Shown: positions 26,856 to 35,258 of the stretch, one piece after another
How the letters are laid out: every line of letters begins with the position of its first letter
Numbering within the stretch: position 1 is the stretch's first letter
NCBI GenBank assembly: GCA_026003495.1
Contig: BPHK01000001.1
Span: forward strand, 1,500,579 to 1,564,578
Length of the DNA stretch: 64,000 bases
Direction of reading: 5' to 3'
DNA from: Candidatus Kapaibacterium sp.
GTDB lineage: Bacteria; Bacteroidota; Ignavibacteria; Kapaibacteriales; NICIL-2
Notes under the pieces: model-generated
Database searches by the model: none
The model's input: only the letters and a program-made list of their open reading frames with translations
Told to the model about the DNA's origin: nothing
Position numbers and translations under genes: made by a program

Positions 26856-27662
26856 CTACGAACTGCTATTGTCGATACGATACGCCCACGGGCGGCGATC
26901 GGCAAAGAGGTCGTTGTACGGATTGAACGATTTCGTTCGCGTGCGCTCTGGCTCGATCGGTGCTACTGCGATGCCCTCAGTGTCGGCAGGAAGCTCAGCC
27001 AGGACAGTGCCGTTATAGTTGTAGATTGCCGAGCGTCCGTTGAAGTGGAGCGTCTCATCCCCACTGGTTTCGCTCCCAATTCGATTGGCGACAGCAAGGT
27101 ACACTTTGTTTTCCAACGCGCGCACAGGCATTGCCATGCGCCAGATGTGCGTGACGAGATTCGACGGGCATGCAATCAACTCTGCACCTGCCAGCGCAAG
27201 TGTTCGTGCGGCTTCGGGGAAGCGCCAATCGTAGCAAATCATCATCCCAATGCGCAGATCAAACGGTACAACGCTGACGACCTCGAAGCCCGTATTACCT
27301 TCGTCGAAGACAAGACGCTCTTTGTAGAACAGGTGCGTCTTGCGATAGTAATGCCGCTGCCCAGAGGGACCGAGCAGCACCGCCGTATTGTACAGGCGCT
27401 GGCCGTCTTTTTCAGGGAAACCGACGATGATGGCTTTCGACTGCTGCTGTGCAATGCGTGCGATCGCATCGAGGATCGGAGAACTTCGCTCCAATGCAAC
27501 TGCGTCCAGTTCCGTCCGCGATGTAAAAAAATATCCACTCAACGCCAACTCCGGAAGGACCACCACTTCTGCATCTGCACGGGATACCATTGCACAAACC
27601 CGCTCCAGGTTGGCTTCGACGTTTCCCAAGATAGGGTTCAATTGAACGATGGCGACCTTCAC
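26856..27662 (-). CDS. Carbon-nitrogen hydrolase (nitrilase superfamily)
   Basis: The 268-residue protein has the Glu-Lys-Cys triad of the superfamily: Glu38 in VVVLPELALSGYF, Lys108 in YYRKTHLFYKE and Cys143 in GMMICYDWRFPEAART. The start is the GTG read as VKVAIVQLNPILGN, where the family begins; residues further upstream are unrelated. Substrate cannot be assigned; candidates are omega-amidase, N-carbamoylputrescine-like or other aliphatic amidases. It is 46 bases after pspA's start region and diverges from fliO across 27663-27748, which must hold both promoters. Confidence 0.9.
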   Translation of the reverse strand: MKVAIVQLNPILGNVEANLERVCAMVSRADAEVVVLPELALSGYFFTSRTELDAVALERSSPILDAIARIAQQQSKAIIVGFPEKDGQRLYNTAVLLGPSGQRHYYRKTHLFYKERLVFDEGNTGFEVVSVVPFDLRIGMMICYDWRFPEAARTLALAGAELIACPSNLVTHIWRMAMPVRALENKVYLAVANRIGSETSGDETLHFNGRSAIYNYNGTVLAELPADTEGIAVAPIEPERTRTKSFNPYNDLFADRRPWAYRIDNSSS

Positions 27663-27748
27663 AGCACGTGGAATGTAAGTTGTTGTGAAAATTACGGAGC
27701 AATTTGGTAAGTTCGAAGAGAGTCCCTTTTGCAGTATCGTGCCTCGCG

Positions 27749-28129
27749 ATGGACTGGACACTACTCAATGCTGCGTTGATTTTGGCTGCTGCTGTGGCGG
27801 TCTTGGGGGTGCTTGCTGTCGTTGTCCGGCGGCTATCGCCCGTGCGTGGTGGTGGCAATAGCATACCTATCCGCATACTCGCACGCCAGCCACTGGGCAG
27901 TAAGGCACTGCTTGTTGTAGCCGAGATTGAAAGAAAACGTGTCGTACTCGGTGTGACCGAGCATACTGTATCGCTTCTTGCGACGCTCTCAGAAGCACCT
28001 GCTCCCACGCCAAGCCAACAGACAACACCGCCGCGATCGAGTCACTCACAGCAGCCTCAACCGGCCACACCTGCAGAGCTTTCCTTCCGCGCGTACCTTG
28101 CTTCGATGTTCCAGCGGTCAGACAAATAA
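27749..28129 (+). CDS. fliO: FliO-like flagellar export accessory protein
   Basis: The 126-residue product starts MDWTLLNAALILAAAVAVLG, one membrane helix, then the FliO domain: RRLSPVRGGGNSIPIRILAR, QPLGSKALLVVAEIERKRVV and LGVTEHTVSLLATL, which is the family pattern 'LGPKRSLxLVEVxxRxLLLGVTxxxVxLL'. A Pro/Gln/Ser linker and a basic C-terminal stretch follow. FliO helps to assemble the FliPQR export gate. No other flagellar gene is in the window; the next gene is mreB. It is either an isolated member of a flagellar regulon located elsewhere, or a relict or repurposed protein. Confidence 0.77.
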   Translation: MDWTLLNAALILAAAVAVLGVLAVVVRRLSPVRGGGNSIPIRILARQPLGSKALLVVAEIERKRVVLGVTEHTVSLLATLSEAPAPTPSQQTTPPRSSHSQQPQPATPAELSFRAYLASMFQRSDK

Positions 28130-28253
28130 TCCCCTGCATTGCTCTACGGAACGTGCGCAATGACTTTGTAGTTTTGCGCCGCCACTGCTGCCGTCACGCG
28201 TTGCTGACATAGTGTGGTAGGTTCTCAAGACGACTGACTTCCCCCGCTTGCAC

Positions 28254-29276
28254 ATGAAATTTTCGTTTTTCTCCAACGATATTGCCATTGATCTCGGCAC
28301 TGCCAATACGCTCGTGTGGATGAAGGGCAAAGGCATTGTGCTCAACGAACCCTCGATCGTTGCCTACGACCGCACAACCAAGAATGTTATCGCTGTCGGT
28401 CACGAAGCCAACGCAATGGTCGGAAAAACGCACAAAGAAATTCGGACGATACGCCCACTCAAAGACGGGGTCATCGCCGACTTTGAAATTGCAGAGGAAA
28501 TGCTGCGCGCGTTCATCCGAAAGGTTTCGCAATCGTGGCAGCCGGTCCGGCGCGTTGTCATCTGCGTTCCTTCCGGGATTACCGAAGTCGAAAAGCGTGC
28601 AGTCCGCGACAGCGCCGAGCACGCAGGAGCAAAAGAGGTCTATTTACTTGCTGAACCGATGGCTGCAGCCATTGGCGTTGGGCTGGATGTCCACGAACCT
28701 GTCGGCAACATGATCGTGGACATTGGCGGTGGCACGACGGAAATTGCTGTCATTGCCCTCTCAGGCATCGTCAGCGACGAATCCATTCGGGTCGCTGGGG
28801 ATGAGATGACCGATGCGATTGTGCAGTACTTCAAGCGTAAGCACAACATGCTCATCGGCGAGCGTACTGCGGAATTCATCAAACACGAGGTCGGCTCTGC
28901 ATACCCAGTCGAAGAAGACGTCATCATTGAAGTCAAGGGACGGGATTTGCTCGAAGGGATTCCGCGCATGATCGAAGTAAGCTCTGCCGACATTCGAGAG
29001 TCGCTCCAGCAATCGGTGCAACTGATCATCGAGGCGATCATGAATCTGCTGGAGCGGACACCACCGGAACTCTCCGCCGATATCTTCGACCGGGGCATTA
29101 TCCTCACCGGAGGCGGCGCACTCCTCAAAGGCCTCGACGAACGCATTGCACGCGAAACGCGCCTTCCGGTCCATATTGCCGACGATCCTTTGACTGCGGT
29201 TGTCCGCGGCTCAGGGAAAGTCCTCGAGAATTTGCAGGACTACTCGTCGGTGCTGCTCAAATCGAAGCGGTACTGA
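28254..29276 (+). CDS. mreB: MreB, rod-shape actin homologue
   Basis: MreB is the bacterial actin that guides side-wall peptidoglycan synthesis. The 340-residue protein has all actin-fold phosphate motifs: DIAIDLGTANTLVW (phosphate 1), NMIVDIGGGTTEIAVIALSG (phosphate 2) and GIILTGGGALLKGLDERIA (adenosine). The N-terminus MKFSFFSNDIA includes the amphipathic membrane-binding stretch. ATG 28254 is preferred to a TTG two codons earlier. A TAGTTTTG at 28169-28176 resembles the Bacteroidota -7 element, but no well-spaced upstream TTG supports it. Followed directly by mreC and mreD. Confidence 0.97.
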   Translation: MKFSFFSNDIAIDLGTANTLVWMKGKGIVLNEPSIVAYDRTTKNVIAVGHEANAMVGKTHKEIRTIRPLKDGVIADFEIAEEMLRAFIRKVSQSWQPVRRVVICVPSGITEVEKRAVRDSAEHAGAKEVYLLAEPMAAAIGVGLDVHEPVGNMIVDIGGGTTEIAVIALSGIVSDESIRVAGDEMTDAIVQYFKRKHNMLIGERTAEFIKHEVGSAYPVEEDVIIEVKGRDLLEGIPRMIEVSSADIRESLQQSVQLIIEAIMNLLERTPPELSADIFDRGIILTGGGALLKGLDERIARETRLPVHIADDPLTAVVRGSGKVLENLQDYSSVLLKSKRY

Positions 29277-29285
29277 TTTGCGGCT

Positions 29286-30140
29286 ATGCAACGCATTGCG
29301 GAGTTCCTCTTCCGTTACCGTGAGCACATCACCGCTGCCCTACTGGCGATCGTCTCGCTTGCGCTCATGTCCTATGGTAACGTTACGCAGTTGGGTGGCT
29401 TCCGCGCGCTCGTCATCGGTGGATTGGGAATGGTGCAGCAAGCCTTTGCATGGATTCCCAATCCTATCGCGCTCGAAAAGGAGAACCGTGCGCTGCGGCA
29501 GATTAATCTCGACCTGCAACAGGAAGTGATGCTGCTTCGGCGCGCTGGGGTCGAGAATGCGCAACTTCGGAGAATGCTCAACCTCAAGTATGACAGCCGA
29601 TTGCCGCTGCTGCCTGCAGCGGTCGTCGGGAAGACTGCCTTCCGAACGCGGCAATTCCTGACGCTCGATCGTGGCAGCCGCGATGGCGTAAAGCTTGGGA
29701 TGACGGTGATGACCGATGCTGGGCTGGTTGGATCGGTCGTTGCCACCAGTGCGCACTACGCACTTGTTCAAACCCTGTTCAACCGTGACGTCCGCGTCAG
29801 TGCACGTCTTGAATCTACCCGACAGGAAGGAATAATCCTCTGGGATGGCTTCGATTACCTTCTGCTGCAGAACATCCCCAAAACTGAGCAAGTCAACGTT
29901 GGCGATCGCGTCCTCACAAGCGGGCTAAGCACGCGCTACGTCCCGGAAATTCCCATCGGCCGCGTCAAGAACGTCATCAACGATCCAACCTCGATGTTCT
30001 ACCGTATCATCGTCGAGCCGGCTGTCGAATTTGGACGACTCGAGCAGGTCTTCGTCATCCTTCGCACGCCACCCCAGGAGCAACTGATGCTCGAGCGTGC
30101 GCTTCAAGAGTTCATCGAGCGTAGGAGTACCGGCCGATGA
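29286..30140 (+). CDS. mreC: MreC, rod-shape-determining protein
   Basis: A 284-residue bitopic protein: one N-terminal helix (ITAALLAIVSLALMSYG), a coiled coil (KENRALRQINLDLQQEVMLL), and two periplasmic beta-barrel lobes (LLPAAVVGKTAFRTRQFLTL, VGDRVLTSGLSTRYVPEIPI). MreC links cytoplasmic MreB and MreD to penicillin-binding proteins. It begins 9 bases after mreB. An ending of about 20 residues (QEQLMLERALQEFIERRSTG) is a polar helix. Family length and order are normal. Confidence 0.95.
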   Translation: MQRIAEFLFRYREHITAALLAIVSLALMSYGNVTQLGGFRALVIGGLGMVQQAFAWIPNPIALEKENRALRQINLDLQQEVMLLRRAGVENAQLRRMLNLKYDSRLPLLPAAVVGKTAFRTRQFLTLDRGSRDGVKLGMTVMTDAGLVGSVVATSAHYALVQTLFNRDVRVSARLESTRQEGIILWDGFDYLLLQNIPKTEQVNVGDRVLTSGLSTRYVPEIPIGRVKNVINDPTSMFYRIIVEPAVEFGRLEQVFVILRTPPQEQLMLERALQEFIERRSTGR

Positions 30141-30168
30141 TCGCTCCACTGCCTGGCACGGTGCGTTG

Positions 30169-30666
30169 ATGAATCGAGACTACGGCGTTTACGTTGTCGT
30201 TGCTCTGCTGGTCATTTTGATCGAGACTGTCGCCAGCAACCTCCTGGCAATTGGCGGGATCACGCCGGACTTGCTCCTTGTGGTTATCGTATCGTTCGCG
30301 CTGCAGAAGGGACAGCTGCCGGGTGTGCTCTTCGGCTTTGCCAGTGGCTTGGTCTACGATATTGTCTCGACCGACGTCCTCGGCTCCAATGCGTTGGTAA
30401 AGCTGCTCGCTGGCTACTGTGCGGGATTTTTTCACCGTGAGGCTGCATCGCTGCAGGCAAGCATTGGCTCGCCACGGTTCATCGGTGTCTTGCTCGGCTG
30501 CGCGCTCGTCCATAACGCAGTGTACTCGTTTCTCTATACGCGTCCAGCTGATATTCCCTTCGTTGCGTTTTATCTCAAAAATGGCATCGCAGCTGCACTC
30601 TACACCACTGCGCTTGCGCTCTTGCCATTTTTCTACGCATCGCGACAGCGGGGAGAAGACTACTAA
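30169..30666 (+). CDS. mreD: MreD, rod-shape-determining membrane protein
   Basis: The 165-residue protein has about five helices, starting MNRDYGVYVVVALLVILIET. The typical MreD segment is ITPDLLLVVIVSFALQKGQL followed by PGVLFGFASGLVYDI. It completes the mreBCD set. I used the ATG at 30169; a reading from 30097 would overlap mreC out of frame with no helix. It ends by overlapping the converging NosY fragment by 4 bases. No pbp2 (mrdA) or rodA gene follows, unlike the usual arrangement. Confidence 0.92.
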   Translation: MNRDYGVYVVVALLVILIETVASNLLAIGGITPDLLLVVIVSFALQKGQLPGVLFGFASGLVYDIVSTDVLGSNALVKLLAGYCAGFFHREAASLQASIGSPRFIGVLLGCALVHNAVYSFLYTRPADIPFVAFYLKNGIAAALYTTALALLPFFYASRQRGEDY

Positions 30667-31007
30667 AAATCTCGCCTGCGAAAGATGCGCTCTCCTCGCA
30701 GGAGTGGATACCCAATCCATCCACTTACGACAAGTGCGATGACCACCAAACTTCGCTCCGAGCCGAAAAACCCGCGAAGCGCCGCCCCCGTGATCCCCAT
30801 CAACGCCGAAGCATCCGAGTGCAGAAGGAGAGCAACTCTGATCGCATCAATCGGATTGAGCGCAAGGAGTACAAGGAGAGCCTTCTCGATCGGATAGTCT
30901 TCGAGTATCGCCATCGCAACGACGAGGATCGCATCGTAGAGAACTGCACAGTAGAGCCACACCATCAGCGAAAGACCGATCCCGCGTGCATGTCGGTCCC
31001 ATTCGAG
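30663..31007 (-). pseudogene. nosY: C-terminal fragment of a NosY-type ABC-2 permease
   Basis: The reading frame matches only the last 110 or so residues of NosY-family permeases: EWDRHARGIGLSLMVWLYCA, AILEDYPIEKALLVLLALNP, IDAIRVALLLHSDASALMGI, and the end GERIFRRRDF. The helix-loop 'NPIDxxRxLxLLxxDxSALMG' is very characteristic. The first 150 or so residues, with several helices, are absent. A TAA at 31008-31010 interrupts the frame, and the DNA beyond is the leader of the divergent smc gene. The only ATG in this stretch is at 30965. NosY works with NosF ATPase and NosD in copper insertion into N2O reductase; none are adjacent. Most likely a rearrangement or decay remnant. Confidence 0.66.
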
Positions 31008-31107
31008 TTACAAATGTGCGAATTAATCGCAGCAATACTAGACGCAAGAAGAAACCAAGTTGTAATTTGCTTGTTGTTCTTGGCACAGCCTTCGCATCCA
31101 TAGCTCG

Positions 31108-34100
31108 ATGTACCTTTCTCGCATTGAACTGCACGGCTTCAAATCCTTCGCTGATCCCACGGTTCTGCGGTTTAGCGACGGGCTAACGGCAATTGTCGGT
31201 CCGAACGGCAGCGGTAAGACGAACATCATTGACGCCATCCGCTGGGTGCTGGGCGAGCAGAAAACCTCGCTCCTGCGGACCGATGCAATGAACCAGGTCA
31301 TCTTTAACGGCACACGTACGCGGAAGCCGCTCGGTATGGCGGAAGTCTCCATCGTCATCGAAAACACGCAGAAAATATTGCCAGCGGAATTTTCCGAAGT
31401 CGTCGTTACCCGGCGCCTGTTTCGCGATGGAGAAAGCCAATACCTTCTCAATGGCAGCCCATGCCGCCGCAAAGACATCGTGGATCTGTTCACCGATACC
31501 GGCATGGGTGCCGACGCCTACTCGGTCATCGAACTGAAAATGGTAGAGCAGATTCTCGAAGACCACTCCGACGAACGGCGGCATCTGTTCGAAGAGGCTG
31601 CTGGCATAGTCAAGTACAAACAGCGTCGGAAGGAAACACTCGCAAAGCTCGACGCAACACGCACGGACATCGAGCGTGTCCTCGATCACCTCACGGTGCT
31701 CCGCCGCACAGTCGGCTCGCTCAAACGTCAGGCTGAACGTGCTGAGCGTTACACTGCGCTCGAGACTGAACTTCGCTCCCTCCAAGCTGAACGGCTGTTT
31801 CGTACGTGGTGCACACACCGAAACCAGTGCCAACAGCTCGAGGTGCAGCGTCAGTTGCTCAGCGCGGAACTTGAAACGATTGCCACCGCAGTTGCCACCG
31901 AAAGTAAGCGCATTTCGAGCCTTGCCAGCCATCTCAGTTCCCTCGAACACCAGCGGAATGAACTGTCCGCGTTCGAACAGCAGCTTAGTGCCGAGCAAAG
32001 CACGGTAGCAAGTCAGTGCGCTGTCCTCGAAGAACGCTCCCGCGCGACACAGAGTGCACTGGACTCCCTGCTCGAGCAGCTCCGCTCACGTTCGAGGACA
32101 CACGAACGAATTGAAAGCGAGCTTGAATCTGCACAGGCACAACTTGCTGCAGCAGTGGATGAACAACAAGTAGCCGAAACCCAAGCTGCAGAGCTACGCT
32201 CGACACTCGATGCCGAGCGCCAGCGCTACCACGAGCTGCTCAGCGCGCAGGCTCAGATTGCCGAACCTCTCCGATTACTCGAGCGAGACCGCGAGCGATT
32301 CGCTACAATGCGTGCGCACATTCGCCATACAGCCGAACAACTCGGGATGCGTTCGCAGCGACTGGCTGCGGAGCTCGAAGCTCTCCGCACTCGCTCTGGC
32401 GAAGTTGATGCTCGCATTCGACAAACCGCCGAGGACCGGACTCACGCGATGCAGACAATTGCCGAGCTTGAGCAGGAGCTCTCTGCAGCACAAGCTCGAA
32501 AGCAAGAACTTGAAGCTACTATCGAAGCGCTGCGTGTAACAAAGCAGCAGCTTGTCGAAACAACATCGCACGTACGCGCCCAACGGGCATTGCTTGAAAG
32601 CATTGTCGAGCACGGCGAGCTCGATCCCGATGCTCTCGAGAAAGCACCAGTTCGACCGACGGTATCGTTCGGCGATCTTCTCAGTGCACCTGCCGATGTG
32701 GCGGTTGCGCTCGAATCGGTGCTGGGCAGCATCACGCAGTACCCAGTCGTTGAAACCAAACGGGAGCTAACGTTACTCGGCAGCTGGCTTCGGAAGCATC
32801 TCCGAGGCAAGGCACACCTTATCTGCCTGGAGCTGGTTCCCAGATTTCCACCACCACAGCCGCTCCCCCACACCGCACCAGCACGCTGGCTTGCTGAGCA
32901 TATTTCCGCCGACGAGCCTGCAATCTGGCTCCTCCGTGCATTGCTCGAAGGCATCGCACTCGTTGACGAGCTCGACCGTGCAGATGAACTTTTTGCTGCG
33001 TTCCCATCTATCCGTGCAGTCGTTGACCGCCAAGGCCAGATTCGCACGCGCGTTGGCATTGTACTGCTCGGGCGGGCAGGTGACACCGAAGGTCTCCGTA
33101 TCGGGCGCCGCAAGCGGCTCGAAATGCTCACCACGCAACTGGCCGAGCTTGACAAGCAACAACAAGCGCTCGAGCAACAAATCGCCGCAGCCATCACTGA
33201 GCGTGATACTCTTGACCTCGACGCTCGCACGAGCGCTCTCCGCACAGCAGAACGCACACTGCTTGCTATCGAACAATCCTTGCAAGAAGCAACATCGCAG
33301 CGTGAGCAGCTACGCAGCACCATCGAGCGTCTCCAGAGCGAACTCAAAGCTATCGGCGAAGAACAAGCCGCACTCCTTGCCGAAGATGTCGCTCTCGACA
33401 CCCAGCTCCGCGAAAGTCAACTCCAGCACACGCAACTGCTCGCCCGCCAAGCCGAAATCGCCGAACGTATCGGCCAACAAGAGCAGGTACTATCCAGACT
33501 CGATGAGCAGCTTCGCACTACTGAGCTGTCCGCCATGCGTATCCGCGCACGGATCGAATCGCTTCGCGATACTATCGCTCGGCTCGAGCACCAGCGCTCG
33601 ACGATCGCCTCCGACCAAGAAGACACACAGTCCGAACGCGAACAGCTACAGCAGCTCCGCTCACAGCTGGAAGCCGAGCTTCAGCTGAAATCCCAGCATC
33701 TGGCAGCATTGGTTTCCCAACTTGAAGCGATAGCTTCCGAGCGACACGCGCTCGACAGCGAGCTTGCAGCGCGTCGAAGCGAACTGACAGCTGCCCACCA
33801 GCACCTCGAAACACTCCGGAGCCAGCGCGAGGATCTCACCACCAGGCTCCACATGCTCGACGTCGAGCTCGAGCGCATTCGAACGCTGCAAGCCACTGTT
33901 GCAGAACAGCTCCGGACTCAACACGGGATCGAACCTGCATCGTATACTGCCACTGATCACCGCACCGACGAAGAGATTGATGCCGCGATAAACCGCTTGA
34001 CGTCGCAGGTTGCATCACTTGGTGCGATCAACTTTTCCGCCCTGGAGGAATACACACGCGAAAAGCAGCGGCTCGATGAGCTCGAAGCACAATACCGCGA

Positions 34101-34641
34101 CCTCCAGCATGCTGAAGCGAACTTGCGCGATACTATTGCCGAGATCAACGCTACTGCCAGCGAGCAGTTCCAGCGCACGTTCGAAGCAATCCGCGCGCAC
34201 TTCAAGGAGCTCTTTGCGCTACTGTTCCAGGGCGATGGCGATGCTGACCTCGTTATGGAAGGCGACGACCCACTCGATGCCCGAATCAACATCATTGCGC
34301 GTCCCAAAGGCAAACGTCCCTCGAGCATCGAAATGCTCTCCGGTGGCGAAAAAACGCTCACCGCCATTGCGCTGCTCTTTGCGATTTACCTTGTCAAGCC
34401 ATCACCATTTTGCATTCTCGACGAAGTTGACGCTCCACTCGACGATGCCAATATTGACCGTTACTTGGCACTGATTCGGCGCTTTAGCGCATCAACGCAG
34501 TTTCTCCTGATCACACACAACAAACGCACGATGGAAGCTGCCGATATTCTCTACGGCGTCACGATGCAAGAACCCGGCGTATCGAAAATCGTCTCTGTTC
34601 GTCTAACAGAGCCAAACCAAGTCTCACACTCTCTGGCATAG
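31108..34641 (+). CDS. smc: SMC, chromosome segregation ATPase
   Basis: The 1177-residue protein has Walker A GPNGSGKT near residues 31-38, two long coiled-coil arms, a hinge about residues 500-640 (VSFGDLLSAPADVAVALESV, VVDRQGQIRTRVGIVLLG), and the C-terminal head with signature LSGGEKTLTAIAL and Walker B FCILDEVDAPLDDAN. SMC homodimers with ScpAB organise and segregate the chromosome. The start MYLSRIELHGFKSFADPT is the standard N-terminus. The coiled-coil code gives long antisense Ser-rich open frames that are artefacts. scpA and scpB are not in the window. Confidence 0.97.
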   Translation: MYLSRIELHGFKSFADPTVLRFSDGLTAIVGPNGSGKTNIIDAIRWVLGEQKTSLLRTDAMNQVIFNGTRTRKPLGMAEVSIVIENTQKILPAEFSEVVVTRRLFRDGESQYLLNGSPCRRKDIVDLFTDTGMGADAYSVIELKMVEQILEDHSDERRHLFEEAAGIVKYKQRRKETLAKLDATRTDIERVLDHLTVLRRTVGSLKRQAERAERYTALETELRSLQAERLFRTWCTHRNQCQQLEVQRQLLSAELETIATAVATESKRISSLASHLSSLEHQRNELSAFEQQLSAEQSTVASQCAVLEERSRATQSALDSLLEQLRSRSRTHERIESELESAQAQLAAAVDEQQVAETQAAELRSTLDAERQRYHELLSAQAQIAEPLRLLERDRERFATMRAHIRHTAEQLGMRSQRLAAELEALRTRSGEVDARIRQTAEDRTHAMQTIAELEQELSAAQARKQELEATIEALRVTKQQLVETTSHVRAQRALLESIVEHGELDPDALEKAPVRPTVSFGDLLSAPADVAVALESVLGSITQYPVVETKRELTLLGSWLRKHLRGKAHLICLELVPRFPPPQPLPHTAPARWLAEHISADEPAIWLLRALLEGIALVDELDRADELFAAFPSIRAVVDRQGQIRTRVGIVLLGRAGDTEGLRIGRRKRLEMLTTQLAELDKQQQALEQQIAAAITERDTLDLDARTSALRTAERTLLAIEQSLQEATSQREQLRSTIERLQSELKAIGEEQAALLAEDVALDTQLRESQLQHTQLLARQAEIAERIGQQEQVLSRLDEQLRTTELSAMRIRARIESLRDTIARLEHQRSTIASDQEDTQSEREQLQQLRSQLEAELQLKSQHLAALVSQLEAIASERHALDSELAARRSELTAAHQHLETLRSQREDLTTRLHMLDVELERIRTLQATVAEQLRTQHGIEPASYTATDHRTDEEIDAAINRLTSQVASLGAINFSALEEYTREKQRLDELEAQYRDLQHAEANLRDTIAEINATASEQFQRTFEAIRAHFKELFALLFQGDGDADLVMEGDDPLDARINIIARPKGKRPSSIEMLSGGEKTLTAIALLFAIYLVKPSPFCILDEVDAPLDDANIDRYLALIRRFSASTQFLLITHNKRTMEAADILYGVTMQEPGVSKIVSVRLTEPNQVSHSLA

Positions 34642-34643
34642 CG

Positions 34644-35183
34644 ATGCGGCACTTGATTGCACTCGTCGTTCTGCTTGGTGCTGTGCTCACTTCCGCTGAT
34701 CTCCGCGCCCAGAAGCAGGACTCCCTTGTGGTGCTCCGCGATACGTTCGCCCGTCCATTCCCCGTCGTCTGGCGCGCAATCAAGCAGATCATCGAAGAAC
34801 AGCACTGTGGCATCGAGAGCGAAAAGCAAAGCTTCGATGAACAGACTGAAATGTATCGCGGCAACATTCGTTCCGCTCCGTGTGTGCTCGCCTCAGGTGA
34901 GGATTCCACCTACGACGTGCTCAAACGGTATGGCCGCGTTCCTATCATTCGCGGAGGAGTGTGGACGTCTGGACGCATTCAGTACAATTTCAACGTCAAG
35001 GACCTCCCCGACAAGAAAGTGCAGGTTGTGCTCACAGCCGAACTAAGCGGCTTTGAAGCATACGTGACACACCTTTCACACGCATGGAACGCCAATGGCA
35101 TCCTCGAACGCCAGATGATGCAACGGCTCCGCGAAGTGCTCACAAAACCAAAGGAAGATCGCGGCAGCTCATCGGGTCCATAG
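34644..35183 (+). CDS. Secreted protein of unknown function
   Basis: A 179-residue protein with a signal peptide (MRHLIALVVLLGAVLTSADL, cut before or at RAQ). The mature part has FARPFPVVWRAIKQIIEEQH, then CGIES and a later VWTSGRIQYNFNVKDL and VVLTAELSGFEAYVTHLSHA, an alpha/beta layout that recalls small BamC-like lipoprotein or SRPBCC-type domains. No strong family call can be made. One Cys in mid-protein (QHCGIE) and another in APCVLA could bond. It starts 2 bases after the smc stop and so shares its transcript, though a link to segregation is not implied. Confidence 0.72.
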   Translation: MRHLIALVVLLGAVLTSADLRAQKQDSLVVLRDTFARPFPVVWRAIKQIIEEQHCGIESEKQSFDEQTEMYRGNIRSAPCVLASGEDSTYDVLKRYGRVPIIRGGVWTSGRIQYNFNVKDLPDKKVQVVLTAELSGFEAYVTHLSHAWNANGILERQMMQRLREVLTKPKEDRGSSSGP

Positions 35184-35258
35184 CGTTCCTACACGTTCCA
35201 TGCCCGTGTGCACACAACTCCTTATGTGCATGTTCCCCACTGCATGAGGGCGGGATGA

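Noticed and set aside
28169-28176. TAGTTTTG as a Bacteroidota-type -7 promoter element for mreB
   Set aside because: The nearest upstream TTG is about 27 bases away, too far for the usual spacing, so a promoter call is not supported.
32442-33401. Serine/arginine-rich open frame antisense to smc
   Set aside because: It is an artefact of the Glu/Gln/Leu-rich coiled-coil coding on the plus strand; no start region or motif.
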